Origin: Clostridia bacterium
GTDB taxonomy: Bacteria; Bacillota; Clostridia; Oscillospirales; CAG-382
Assembly: GCA_017938055.1 (NCBI GenBank)
Contig: JAGBCG010000048.1
Span: 1 to 8,933, forward strand
Reading direction: 5' to 3'
Length of the DNA: 8,933 nucleotides
The notes beneath the pieces are model-generated. The model did no database searches, was not told the origin of the DNA, and saw only the letters and a list, made by a program, of their open reading frames with translations. The translations under genes were made by a program, and so were the position numbers. This document shows, in pieces, positions 1 through 5,501 of the stretch. Each line of letters begins with the position of its first letter. Positions within the stretch are counted from its first letter, which is position 1.

Positions 1-66
1 ATAAAGTTCTTTTGGTTACTTTTCTTTCAAGAAAAGTAATGAAAAAACCAAACACAAAACTAACTA
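1..66 (+). repeat. Hairpin repeat element, copy 1, upstream of nadA
   Basis: The element opens with ATAAAGTTCTTT and ends with AAAACTAACTA (56-66). Between them is a perfect 10-bp stem, TTACTTTTCT (16-25) with AGAAAAGTAA (30-39), closed by the loop TTCA. An outer TTTGG (11-15) can pair with CCAAA (48-52). The same layout, with different stem bases, recurs at 3175-3239. It touches the window edge, so the left boundary is unknown. It may be a dispersed palindromic repeat or a 5' leader structure; no T-tract follows the stem, so it is not a standard intrinsic terminator for the + strand. Confidence 0.7.
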
Positions 67-68
67 TC

Positions 69-73
69 AGGTG
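69..73 (+). promoter_or_regulatory. Ribosome-binding site that decides the nadA start
   Basis: AGGTG lies 3 nt before ATG 77. The in-frame GTG at 71 is inside this motif and has no Shine-Dalgarno sequence of its own. In the second repeat copy, the tail AACTAACTA is likewise followed by a GGAGG site and then an ATG, which favours ATG 77. Confidence 0.5.
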
Positions 74-76
74 AAA

Positions 77-994
77 ATGAAAATAAGAGAAATTCAGGAC
101 GAGATACTTCGTCTAAAAAAAGAAAAAGACTTTTGCATACTTGCTCACACCTATCAGACGCCCGACATTTGCGAGATTGCGGACTTTGTGGGGGATTCTT
201 ATGCTTTAAGCGTAAAGGCACAGGGCGTGGAGAATAAGAGTATTCTCATGTGCGGAGTGCGTTTTATGGCGGAAACAGCAAAGATATTGTCGCCTAAAAA
301 GCGTGTGTTTCTTTCGCATAAAGATGCGGGCTGTCCTATGGCAGAACAGTTTACAAGGGATTATATTCTTGCTACAAAAAAGCGTTTTCCCGAGCATAAG
401 GTTGTAGCGTACATCAACACTACCGCAGAGCTTAAAATGGTGTGCGATGTGTGTGTTACAAGCTCGTCGGCTCTTAAGATTGTAAAAAATATGGATAGTG
501 ACAAGATTTTGTTTATTCCCGACATAAACCTCGGCTCATATATTGCACAAAAGTGTCCCGAAAAGGATATTCAGCTGTTAAAGGGCGGGTGTCCTGTTCA
601 CTCAGGTGTTACCGAAGAAGATGTACTTGATGCAAAAAAAGCACATCCCGATGCTTTGCTTCTTGTACATCCTGAATGTACGCCCGACGTAGTGAAGTAT
701 GCTGATGTGGTAGGCTCCACAAAGGATATAATTGACTTTGCAGTGCAGAGCACGGCAAATGAATTCATCATCGGCACCGAAAACAGTACGGCAGAGCATC
801 TTGCTCTTGCGTGTCCTGAGAAAGATTTCTATGTGCTGAGCAAAAATCTCATTTGCCCCGACATGAAGCTTACAACACTTTCAGGTGTTCTCGGCTGTCT
901 TAACGGTAGTGACGGCGAAGAAATTATAATTGACGATGATACAATAAGCAAAGCAAGGCATTGTATTGATGAAATGCTAAGATTAGGAAATTAA
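77..994 (+). CDS. nadA: Quinolinate synthase NadA (4Fe-4S)
   Basis: Cytosolic iron-sulfur enzyme that condenses iminoaspartate with dihydroxyacetone phosphate to give quinolinate, the de novo NAD precursor. From ATG 77 the protein has 305 residues, normal for the short Bacillota/Thermotoga type. The three cluster cysteines sit in the expected contexts: CGVRFMAETAK (C59), GGCPVHSGV (C172) and CPDMKLTTL (C260). Other family signatures are AHTYQTPDICEIADFVGDS near the N-terminus, TSSSA near residue 130 and GTENS near 235. GTG 71 is an alternative start adding two residues. nadB and nadC are not adjacent, so the iminoaspartate source and the next pathway step must be encoded elsewhere. A lipoprotein gene follows after 32 nt without a visible terminator, so the two are probably cotranscribed. 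A repeat hairpin lies immediately upstream. Confidence 0.96.
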   Translation: MKIREIQDEILRLKKEKDFCILAHTYQTPDICEIADFVGDSYALSVKAQGVENKSILMCGVRFMAETAKILSPKKRVFLSHKDAGCPMAEQFTRDYILATKKRFPEHKVVAYINTTAELKMVCDVCVTSSSALKIVKNMDSDKILFIPDINLGSYIAQKCPEKDIQLLKGGCPVHSGVTEEDVLDAKKAHPDALLLVHPECTPDVVKYADVVGSTKDIIDFAVQSTANEFIIGTENSTAEHLALACPEKDFYVLSKNLICPDMKLTTLSGVLGCLNGSDGEEIIIDDDTISKARHCIDEMLRLGN

Positions 995-1026
995 GTTGAT
1001 CTGAAAAACAAAAGGAGAAAAGAAAA

Positions 1027-1899
1027 ATGAAAAAAGTAATGAGTTTGGTTCTGGCGGCTATTATAATGGTGTTAACTTTAGTATCCTGTTCAGATAACAC
1101 AGTTGTTGAAGATAACGAAAGTATAGTTGACCAGGCTGTACAAGATAAAGAACCTGCTACAGAAGAATCTGCACAGGAAGAACCTGTAGTGTCAGATGAA
1201 CCCGAAGGCGAGTACTACGAGTCTGTAGAAGCCTTCTTGCAGGCATACCCGAATCTTGCATCCGACGTTCAGGAATCTTTGGGCGACATAATGGACGTGA
1301 CAGTGGAAGCAAGAGATAATAGCCTTGTTTATATATTTACAACAGAAATGCTTGATGATGTCGCTGATGACAGCAATATGATTCAGCAGACCTTTGACAA
1401 TATGTTTGGTCAGCTTGCATCTTCATTTGGACAAGCTGTTGTGGAACTTCAGACGTATGTTCCAACGCTTGAAAATATAACAATAGAAGTTAGAAATACC
1501 TCTAATAAAGTTATTTATACTAAAGTGTCAACAGCAGAGGATGCAGAAAGCTTTGTTGAGGGCGAAGATGTAGAACTCTCTGAGTTTGCAGATTCTGAAA
1601 TGAGTATTGCTGATTACGTAGAGCTTTTCGACGGACAGGCAATTTACTCAGATGAAACTTTTAATGCCACATTAGAGGCAAGAGATAATGATTTGGTATA
1701 CGTATATAAGTTCAATTATCAGATCGAGGTTACTGATGAGCTTTTAGAAGCAATGAATGCAAGCATGGAATCTCTTGAAGAATCTGCTAAAACGGCGGCA
1801 GAAGCTATCAAAGGTGTGGTTACAGAAATTGATAACATCGTTTATGAATATGTGAATTTTGATGGAAGTGTCATTGTTTCATATAAGATAGAAGTATAG
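1027..1899 (+). CDS. Lipoprotein with two tandem copies of an uncharacterised domain
   Basis: A 290-residue predicted lipoprotein of unknown function. The N-terminus has a short basic start (MKK), a hydrophobic stretch and the lipobox LVSC with the lipidated cysteine at 21. A strongly acidic, low-complexity linker (about 22-62) would act as a tether outside the membrane. Two similar units follow, about 63-168 and 193-290. They share VTVEARDNSLVYIF (91-104) versus ATLEARDNDLVYVY (214-227), and later ENITIEVRNTSNKVIYTK versus DNIVYEYVNFDGSVIVSYK. This resembles small uncharacterised domains of clostridial lipoproteins (possibly DUF4854, recalled and not checked). The start is well supported by AAAGGAG at 1011-1017, 9 nt before the ATG. 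It follows nadA by 32 nt and ends at a clear terminator. Nothing visible links it functionally to NAD synthesis. Confidence 0.85.
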   Translation: MKKVMSLVLAAIIMVLTLVSCSDNTVVEDNESIVDQAVQDKEPATEESAQEEPVVSDEPEGEYYESVEAFLQAYPNLASDVQESLGDIMDVTVEARDNSLVYIFTTEMLDDVADDSNMIQQTFDNMFGQLASSFGQAVVELQTYVPTLENITIEVRNTSNKVIYTKVSTAEDAESFVEGEDVELSEFADSEMSIADYVELFDGQAIYSDETFNATLEARDNDLVYVYKFNYQIEVTDELLEAMNASMESLEESAKTAAEAIKGVVTEIDNIVYEYVNFDGSVIVSYKIEV

Positions 1900-1907
1900 A
1901 GGTTCTT

Positions 1908-1935
1908 AAACGGCTCATAGTGGGCCGTTTATTTT
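1908..1935 (+). terminator. Intrinsic terminator after the nadA-lipoprotein unit
   Basis: A 10-bp stem with one G-T wobble, AAACGGCTCA (1908-1917) with TGGGCCGTTT (1921-1930), loop TAG, followed by ATTTT. It starts 9 nt after the lipoprotein stop. Confidence 0.85.
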
Positions 1936-1996
1936 ACAGTTGTAAAGCAACAATAGAACAAATAAGAATAAAAGAATAAAAAAATCTCTAAAACTC

Positions 1997-2025
1997 TTGA
2001 CAAATACAGAAACATATGGTATACT
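1997..2025 (+). promoter_or_regulatory. Sigma-A promoter for the rplU-prp-rpmA operon
   Basis: A perfect -35 box TTGACA (1997-2002), a 17-nt spacer and a near-perfect -10 box TATACT (2020-2025). The predicted transcript starts near 2031-2033. The sequence between the upstream terminator and this promoter (1936-1996) is A/T-rich and holds no gene. Confidence 0.9.
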
Positions 2026-2031
2026 AACAAA

Positions 2032-2110
2032 GCCGCATGATAAGGGCAGGTAATTTTATGGTCTTTTTTGGATGCATAAAAGCCCGTGTTCAGCGAGTTC
2101 TATTAATTAA
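2032..2110 (+). promoter_or_regulatory. Structured 5' leader of rplU, candidate L21 leader
   Basis: The roughly 90-nt untranslated leader can fold into a stacked arm. P1 pairs CGC-TGA (2034-2036, 2038-2040, one bulged A) with TCAGCG (2090-2095). P2 pairs GGGC (2044-2047) with GCCC (2082-2085). P3 pairs TTTTATG (2054-2060) with CATAAAA (2075-2081). The 5' side has a six-base bulge, AGGTAA (2048-2053), and the loop is 2061-2074. L21 leaders that allow autoregulation by a ribosomal protein are known in Bacillota. Identity with that family is inferred from position and fold, since I could not align it to a consensus. Confidence 0.6.
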
Positions 2111-2115
2111 GGAGG
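2111..2115 (+). promoter_or_regulatory. Ribosome-binding site that decides the rplU start
   Basis: GGAGG lies 8 nt before GTG 2124. It marks the GTG as the real start rather than the in-frame ATG at 2037, which sits only a few bases after the predicted transcription start and lacks a Shine-Dalgarno sequence. Confidence 0.85.
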
Positions 2116-2123
2116 TGCTTTTC

Positions 2124-2420
2124 GTGTACGCAATCATTACTACAGGCGGAAAGCAGTATAAGGTTCAGGAAGGCGACATCATTTTCGTTGAGAAGCTCGG
2201 CGTAGAAGAAAATGAAAAGGTTTCTTTTGACGTTATTGCAGTTTCCACAGATGACGGTATCAAGACAGGCGAAACAGGTGTTAAGGCTGAGGGTACTGTT
2301 TTGAGAAACGCAAAGGCAAAGAAGATTGTAGTGTTCAAGTACAAGTCCAAGAAGGGCGAAAAGAAGAAGCAGGGACACAGACAGCCCTATTCTAAGGTAC
2401 AGATCACTAAGATAGGCTAA
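2124..2420 (+). CDS. rplU: 50S ribosomal protein L21
   Basis: A 98-residue component of the large ribosomal subunit that binds 23S rRNA. The N-terminus YAIITTGGKQYKVQEGD and the C-terminal basic stretch KYKSKKGEKKKQGHRQPYSKVQI are family hallmarks, and the length is close to the usual 100-105. The start is a GTG (first residue read as Met) directly followed by the conserved YAII; the open frame runs 29 codons further upstream but that stretch has no L21 similarity and covers the leader RNA. First gene of the rplU-prp-rpmA operon, behind a consensus promoter and a foldable leader. The next gene begins 5 nt after its stop. Confidence 0.97.
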   Translation: MYAIITTGGKQYKVQEGDIIFVEKLGVEENEKVSFDVIAVSTDDGIKTGETGVKAEGTVLRNAKAKKIVVFKYKSKKGEKKKQGHRQPYSKVQITKIG

Positions 2421-2425
2421 GAGAA

Positions 2426-2761
2426 ATGACGAGAGTAACTTTTACACAAAGTGATGCAACTGTTTATTCCAGAATCAGCACTGAGGGACATTCGGGATAT
2501 GCTGAGGAAGGCTCGGACATTATATGTGCAGCAGTAAGCAGTGCAACAGAGCTTGTGGTAAACATTCTCGAACAATTTGGAATTGACCTTTCACTTGAGG
2601 TCGATGAAGAAGTGCCAAGCGTTAATGTTGTGATTCTTGAAAGTGATAATAATTGCAAGAGAAAAGACGATATTAAGCGTGTGGCAGAAGGGTATAAAAG
2701 CTATGTCGGAGATTTGGCAGAAGCTTATCCCGAATACGTAACAATTTCAACGGAGGTGTAA
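2426..2761 (+). CDS. prp: Ribosomal-processing cysteine protease Prp
   Basis: A 111-residue cysteine protease that removes the N-terminal extension of ribosomal protein L27 in Bacillota and related groups, a step essential in Staphylococcus aureus. The catalytic pair is visible: His22 in EGHSGYAEEGSDI and Cys34 in DIICAAVSSA, the same numbers as in the S. aureus enzyme. The location between rplU and rpmA is diagnostic, and the neighbouring L27 carries the cleavable extension. The Shine-Dalgarno is weak (ATAGG at 2412-2416, inside the end of rplU) and the gap to rplU is 5 nt, so translation may be coupled to L21. Its last codons contain the ribosome-binding site of rpmA. It was formerly annotated as an unknown YsxB-like protein. 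Confidence 0.95.
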   Translation: MTRVTFTQSDATVYSRISTEGHSGYAEEGSDIICAAVSSATELVVNILEQFGIDLSLEVDEEVPSVNVVILESDNNCKRKDDIKRVAEGYKSYVGDLAEAYPEYVTISTEV

Positions 2762-2765
2762 GATA

Positions 2766-3044
2766 ATGTTAAGATTAAGCATTCAGTTTTTTGCTCATAA
2801 AAAAGGTGTAGGTTCTACAAAGAATGGCCGTGACTCCGAATCCAAGAGACTCGGCGTAAAGAGAGCAGACGGACAGCCTGTTCTTGCAGGTAACATCATT
2901 GTAAGACAGCGTGGTACACATATTCATCCCGGTAACAATGTTGGTATCGGTACAGACGATACACTCTTTGCTCTTATCGCAGGTAAGGTAAAGTTTGAAC
3001 ACATGGCCGGCGGAAAGAAACGCGTAAGCGTATACGAAGCATAA
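2766..3044 (+). CDS. rpmA: 50S ribosomal protein L27 with Prp-cleavable N-terminal extension
   Basis: A 92-residue large-subunit protein whose mature N-terminus reaches the peptidyl-transferase centre. The precursor begins MLRLSIQFFA and continues HKKGVGSTKNGRDSESKRLG. The QFFA motif matches the known Prp cleavage signal (LQFFA, cut before SKKG in S. aureus), so maturation should start at His10 or 11 by analogy, after the Ala. The rest is typical: RQRGTHIHPGNNVGIGTDDTLFALIAGKVKFE. GGAGGTG (2752-2758) lies inside the end of prp, and ATG 2766 follows the prp stop by 4 nt. It is the last gene of the operon, with a terminator 21 nt after the stop. Confidence 0.98.
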   Translation: MLRLSIQFFAHKKGVGSTKNGRDSESKRLGVKRADGQPVLAGNIIVRQRGTHIHPGNNVGIGTDDTLFALIAGKVKFEHMAGGKKRVSVYEA

Positions 3045-3065
3045 GCTTTGTAAATAATGAGAATT

Positions 3066-3108
3066 AAGGCTGTTGGGATACCCTGACAGCCTTTGCTTCT
3101 TCTTTTTT
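3066..3108 (+). terminator. Intrinsic terminator of the L21-Prp-L27 operon
   Basis: Stem AAGGCTGT (3066-3073) with ACAGCCTT (3086-3093). The loop can extend with GGG (3075-3077) and CCC (3081-3083). A T-rich run follows to 3108, ending in six Ts. The rest of the 210-nt gap before obgE holds no gene; two small hairpins (GAGGT/ACCTC at 3139-3151 and GGC/GCC at 3162-3171) precede the repeat element, and I see no convincing promoter there. Confidence 0.8.
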
Positions 3109-3174
3109 GGAAAACTGTGTTTTCTGAAAGTTTAATTTGAGGTAGAACCTCGTTCAATAACGGCGATAGCCAAA

Positions 3175-3239
3175 ATAAAGTTCTTTGCGGAGCTTTCTTT
3201 CAAGAAAGCGACCGTATCTGTGTGACATAAAACTAACTA
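3175..3239 (+). repeat. Hairpin repeat element, copy 2, upstream of obgE
   Basis: It has the same ends as 1-66: ATAAAGTTCTTT at the left and AAAACTAACTA (3229-3239) at the right, in 65 bp. The central stem is GCTTTCT (3192-3198) with AGAAAGC (3203-3209), again with the loop TTCA. An outer CGG (3188-3190) pairs with CCG (3212-3214). The stem bases differ from copy 1 while pairing is kept, which argues for a functional hairpin. It ends 3 nt before the obgE ribosome-binding site. Confidence 0.75.
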
Positions 3240-3254
3240 CTCGGAGGTGGATTT

Positions 3255-4541
3255 ATGTTTATAGACAAAGTTAAAATTTATATAAAAGCAGGCAATGGCG
3301 GAAACGGCTGTGTTTCCTTCCGACGTGAAAAGTACGTTTCCCATGGTGGACCCGACGGTGGTGACGGAGGTAAAGGAGGAGACGTTATTTTTGTTGCTGA
3401 CGAGGGAAAGAACACGCTTCTTGACTTTAAGTACAGAAGAAAATTTGTTGCTCCCAACGGCGGCGACGGTACAGCCAAGAAGTTCCACGGTGCAACTGCA
3501 GAGAATATTGAAATTCCCGTTCCTCCGGGAACTATTATAAAGGACGCTGAAAGTGGAAGAATTATCAAGGACATGTCCGATGAGGATGTAGCTGAAACAG
3601 GTAGATTTACTATACTTAAAGGCGGCAAGGGCGGTTTTGGAAATACTCATTTCGCAACTCCCACAAGACAGGCTCCAAATTTCGCAAAGGCAGGCATTAA
3701 GGGTAAGGAAATGGAAGTTGAGCTAGAACTTAAAATGCTTGCCGATGCAGGTCTTGTAGGTATGCCAAGCGCAGGCAAAAGCACTATTGTTTCCATGGTC
3801 AGTGCAGCAAAGCCTAAGATTGCAGAATATCACTTTACCACACTTTCACCTGTTTTGGGTGTTGTTGATGCCAAGGCTGGAAGCTATGTTCTTGCAGATA
3901 TTCCCGGTCTTATTGAGGGTGCAAATGACGGCGAGGGATTGGGACATCAGTTCCTAAGACACGTTGAGAGATGCAGACTTCTTGTAAATGTAGTAGATGC
4001 ATCGGGAATTGAGGGAAGAGATCCTGTTGAGGCTATACTTGTTATCAATGAGGAACTTGAAAAGTATAGCCCCGAGCTTGCTTCGCGTCCCCGTATTATT
4101 GCTGCGAATAAAATTGATATGATGAGCGAAGAAAACAGGTTAAAGCTTGAGAAATTTGCAAAGGAAAAAAATATTCCCATTGTGTTTATGTGTGCCGGAA
4201 TAGGAGAGGGAACGGACGAGCTTAAGGAACTGATTGCAAAAAAACTTGTTGATCTGCCTCCTCTTAAAACCTATGAAGCGGACTACGTGGTTGAAGAAGA
4301 AACTACAACGGATGAAGCATCCGAAGAAATTACGATTAAAAATGTCAATGGCACATACTTCGTTGAAGCACCGAGAATTGTTAAGGTTATTGAATCAATT
4401 AACTTTAACGATTATGAGTCAATGGCGTATTTCCAAAAGGTGCTACGAAACAGTGGAATTATAGATGCTCTTGAAGAAAAGGGAATAAAAGACGGTGATA
4501 CTGTAAATATTTATGATGTTGAATTTGACTATTATAAGTAA
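3255..4541 (+). CDS. obgE: GTPase Obg (ribosome assembly / stress GTPase)
   Basis: A 428-residue GTPase that binds the 50S subunit and acts in late ribosome assembly and growth control; some homologues bind ppGpp. The N-terminal glycine-rich Obg fold covers about 1-158 (GNGGNGCVSFRREKYV, GGPDGGDGGKGGDVIF). The GTPase domain has G1 GMPSAGKST (169-177), the switch I threonines in HFTTLSPVLG, G3 DIPGLIEGA (215-223) and G4 NKID (285-288). The G5 position reads CAGIGEG instead of the usual SA-type motif. An acidic Thr/Glu linker (about 340-360) leads to a C-terminal OCT domain ending in VNIYDVEFDYYK. The start is supported by GGAGG (3243-3247), 7 nt before the ATG. The gene follows L27, the usual Bacillota order, but after a terminator and a repeat. 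A hydrolase gene follows after 15 nt. Confidence 0.97.
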   Translation: MFIDKVKIYIKAGNGGNGCVSFRREKYVSHGGPDGGDGGKGGDVIFVADEGKNTLLDFKYRRKFVAPNGGDGTAKKFHGATAENIEIPVPPGTIIKDAESGRIIKDMSDEDVAETGRFTILKGGKGGFGNTHFATPTRQAPNFAKAGIKGKEMEVELELKMLADAGLVGMPSAGKSTIVSMVSAAKPKIAEYHFTTLSPVLGVVDAKAGSYVLADIPGLIEGANDGEGLGHQFLRHVERCRLLVNVVDASGIEGRDPVEAILVINEELEKYSPELASRPRIIAANKIDMMSEENRLKLEKFAKEKNIPIVFMCAGIGEGTDELKELIAKKLVDLPPLKTYEADYVVEEETTTDEASEEITIKNVNGTYFVEAPRIVKVIESINFNDYESMAYFQKVLRNSGIIDALEEKGIKDGDTVNIYDVEFDYYK

Positions 4542-4556
4542 TAGGAGGTAATTCAA

Positions 4557-5357
4557 ATGCAAAACTCTGTATCTCTTGATACTCTTTGCAGTGCATTGTG
4601 CTATAGTATGGGCGTGGAGAAACCTGAAAAAGCAGCAGAGAAAAATGAAGAGTTGTCAACGTATGTTGATAAGGCTTTTGGCGTCAAGAAAGCGGACAGG
4701 CTTTTTATGTATAATCCCGATGCTATTGCACAGTGGGTTTACGAAAAGTACCCTGACCTTTTAAAAGAAGTTACGGCAAGGACAGATTTGAAAATCCCAT
4801 TTTGTGCCGTAATGCCGTCAGTAACACCAGTTTGCTTTGGGACTATGTATACAGGTGTACAACCTGAGGTTCATGGTATTCAGAGATATGAAAAGCCTGT
4901 TTTGAAAATCGAAACGCTTTTTGATGCTATGATAAAAGCTGGCAAAAAATGTGTAATTGTGGCAGAGAAAGTGTGCAGTATTGGAATGATTTTCCTTGAA
5001 AGAGATGTTGATTATTTTCTGTATGATAACGAGGAAGAAGTCAATGCAAAAACGGCACAGCTTATCGCAGAGGATAATTATGACGTTTACGTTGTGTATA
5101 ATGGCAATTATGATACCATAATGCATAAATATGGACCTGAGAGCATCGAAGCTTTAGCAGAGTTGAGATGTAACTCAAGGACGTTTGGAATGTTCAGTGA
5201 GCTTATAAAGAATAATTGGAAGAAACATAATACTCTTGTGGGCTTTGCGATGGATCATGGCTGTCATGAAATCGACGGTGGCTGTGGCTCACACGGACTT
5301 GATATGGATGAGGATTTAAACATAGTTCATTTGTACAAGGCTTATAAGGCAGAGTAA
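4557..5357 (+). CDS. Alkaline-phosphatase-superfamily hydrolase, phosphodiesterase-like
   Basis: A 266-residue predicted cytoplasmic metal-dependent phosphatase or phosphodiesterase; substrate unknown. The full active-site set of the superfamily can be placed by analogy with nucleotide pyrophosphatase/phosphodiesterases: Asp55 in YNPDAIAQW; nucleophile Thr90 in MPSVTPVCFGTMYTG, followed by PEVHGI; Asp186 and His190 in YDTIMHKYGPES; Asp233-His234 in MDHG; and His246 in GSHG. The protein is much shorter than typical NPPs (about 400 residues), so the cap or insert regions are minimal. There is no signal peptide or membrane segment. AGGAGG (4543-4548) lies 8 nt before the ATG, and the 15-nt gap to obgE without a terminator implies cotranscription. 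A sulfatase or phosphoglycerate-mutase-like role cannot be excluded, although the NPP-type DxxxHKYGP motif argues for phosphoester substrates. Confidence 0.8.
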   Translation: MQNSVSLDTLCSALCYSMGVEKPEKAAEKNEELSTYVDKAFGVKKADRLFMYNPDAIAQWVYEKYPDLLKEVTARTDLKIPFCAVMPSVTPVCFGTMYTGVQPEVHGIQRYEKPVLKIETLFDAMIKAGKKCVIVAEKVCSIGMIFLERDVDYFLYDNEEEVNAKTAQLIAEDNYDVYVVYNGNYDTIMHKYGPESIEALAELRCNSRTFGMFSELIKNNWKKHNTLVGFAMDHGCHEIDGGCGSHGLDMDEDLNIVHLYKAYKAE

Positions 5358-5370
5358 ATAACGAAATATA

Positions 5371-5408
5371 ACAAAAAAGAGGTTGTAACAAAATGATTTG
5401 TTACAACC
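5371..5408 (-). terminator. Intrinsic terminator of glnN
   Basis: A perfect 12-bp stem, GGTTGTAACAAA (5381-5392) with TTTGTTACAACC (5397-5408), loop 4 nt. Read on the minus strand it is followed by TCTTTTTTGTT, a good T-tract, so it should end glnN transcripts. On the plus strand no T-tract follows it. Confidence 0.75.
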
Positions 5409-5440
5409 ACGAACATACACAAACGCACAATTATTCGTAG

Positions 5441-5472
5441 GGGACGATGACCACATCGTCCCGTTTTTTTTT
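5441..5472 (+). terminator. Strong intrinsic terminator of the obgE-hydrolase unit
   Basis: Stem GGGACGATG (5441-5449) with CATCGTCCC (5454-5462), loop ACCA, then G and nine Ts (5464-5472). It lies 84 nt past the hydrolase stop, between two convergent units, and serves plus-strand transcripts. Confidence 0.88.
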
Positions 5473-5501
5473 GCTTTATAAATCTAATCTCCAGACTTCT
5501 A

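Noticed and set aside
16..39. Repeat hairpin as an intrinsic terminator of an upstream gene
   Set aside because: The stem is A/T-rich and is followed by A-rich sequence, not a T-tract; the second copy behaves the same way.
313..319. Coordinates here are residues of Obg: atypical G5 motif CAGIGEG as a sign of lost GTPase function
   Set aside because: G5 is the least conserved G motif, and G1, G3 and G4 are intact, so activity is expected to be normal.
2037..2123. 29-codon N-terminal extension of L21 from ATG 2037
   Set aside because: It covers the leader RNA, has no L21 similarity, and the strong GGAGG site and the YAIITTGGKQY start point to GTG 2124.
3139..3171. Small hairpins GAGGT/ACCTC and GGC/GCC before the second repeat
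   Set aside because: The stems are only 5 and 3 bp, with no counterpart seen before copy 1 (the window starts there); expected by chance.
3237..3650. 137-codon minus-strand open frame opposite obgE
   Set aside because: It is antisense to the glycine-rich Obg domain, whose codon bias creates long shadow frames; it has no ribosome-binding site or recognisable domain.
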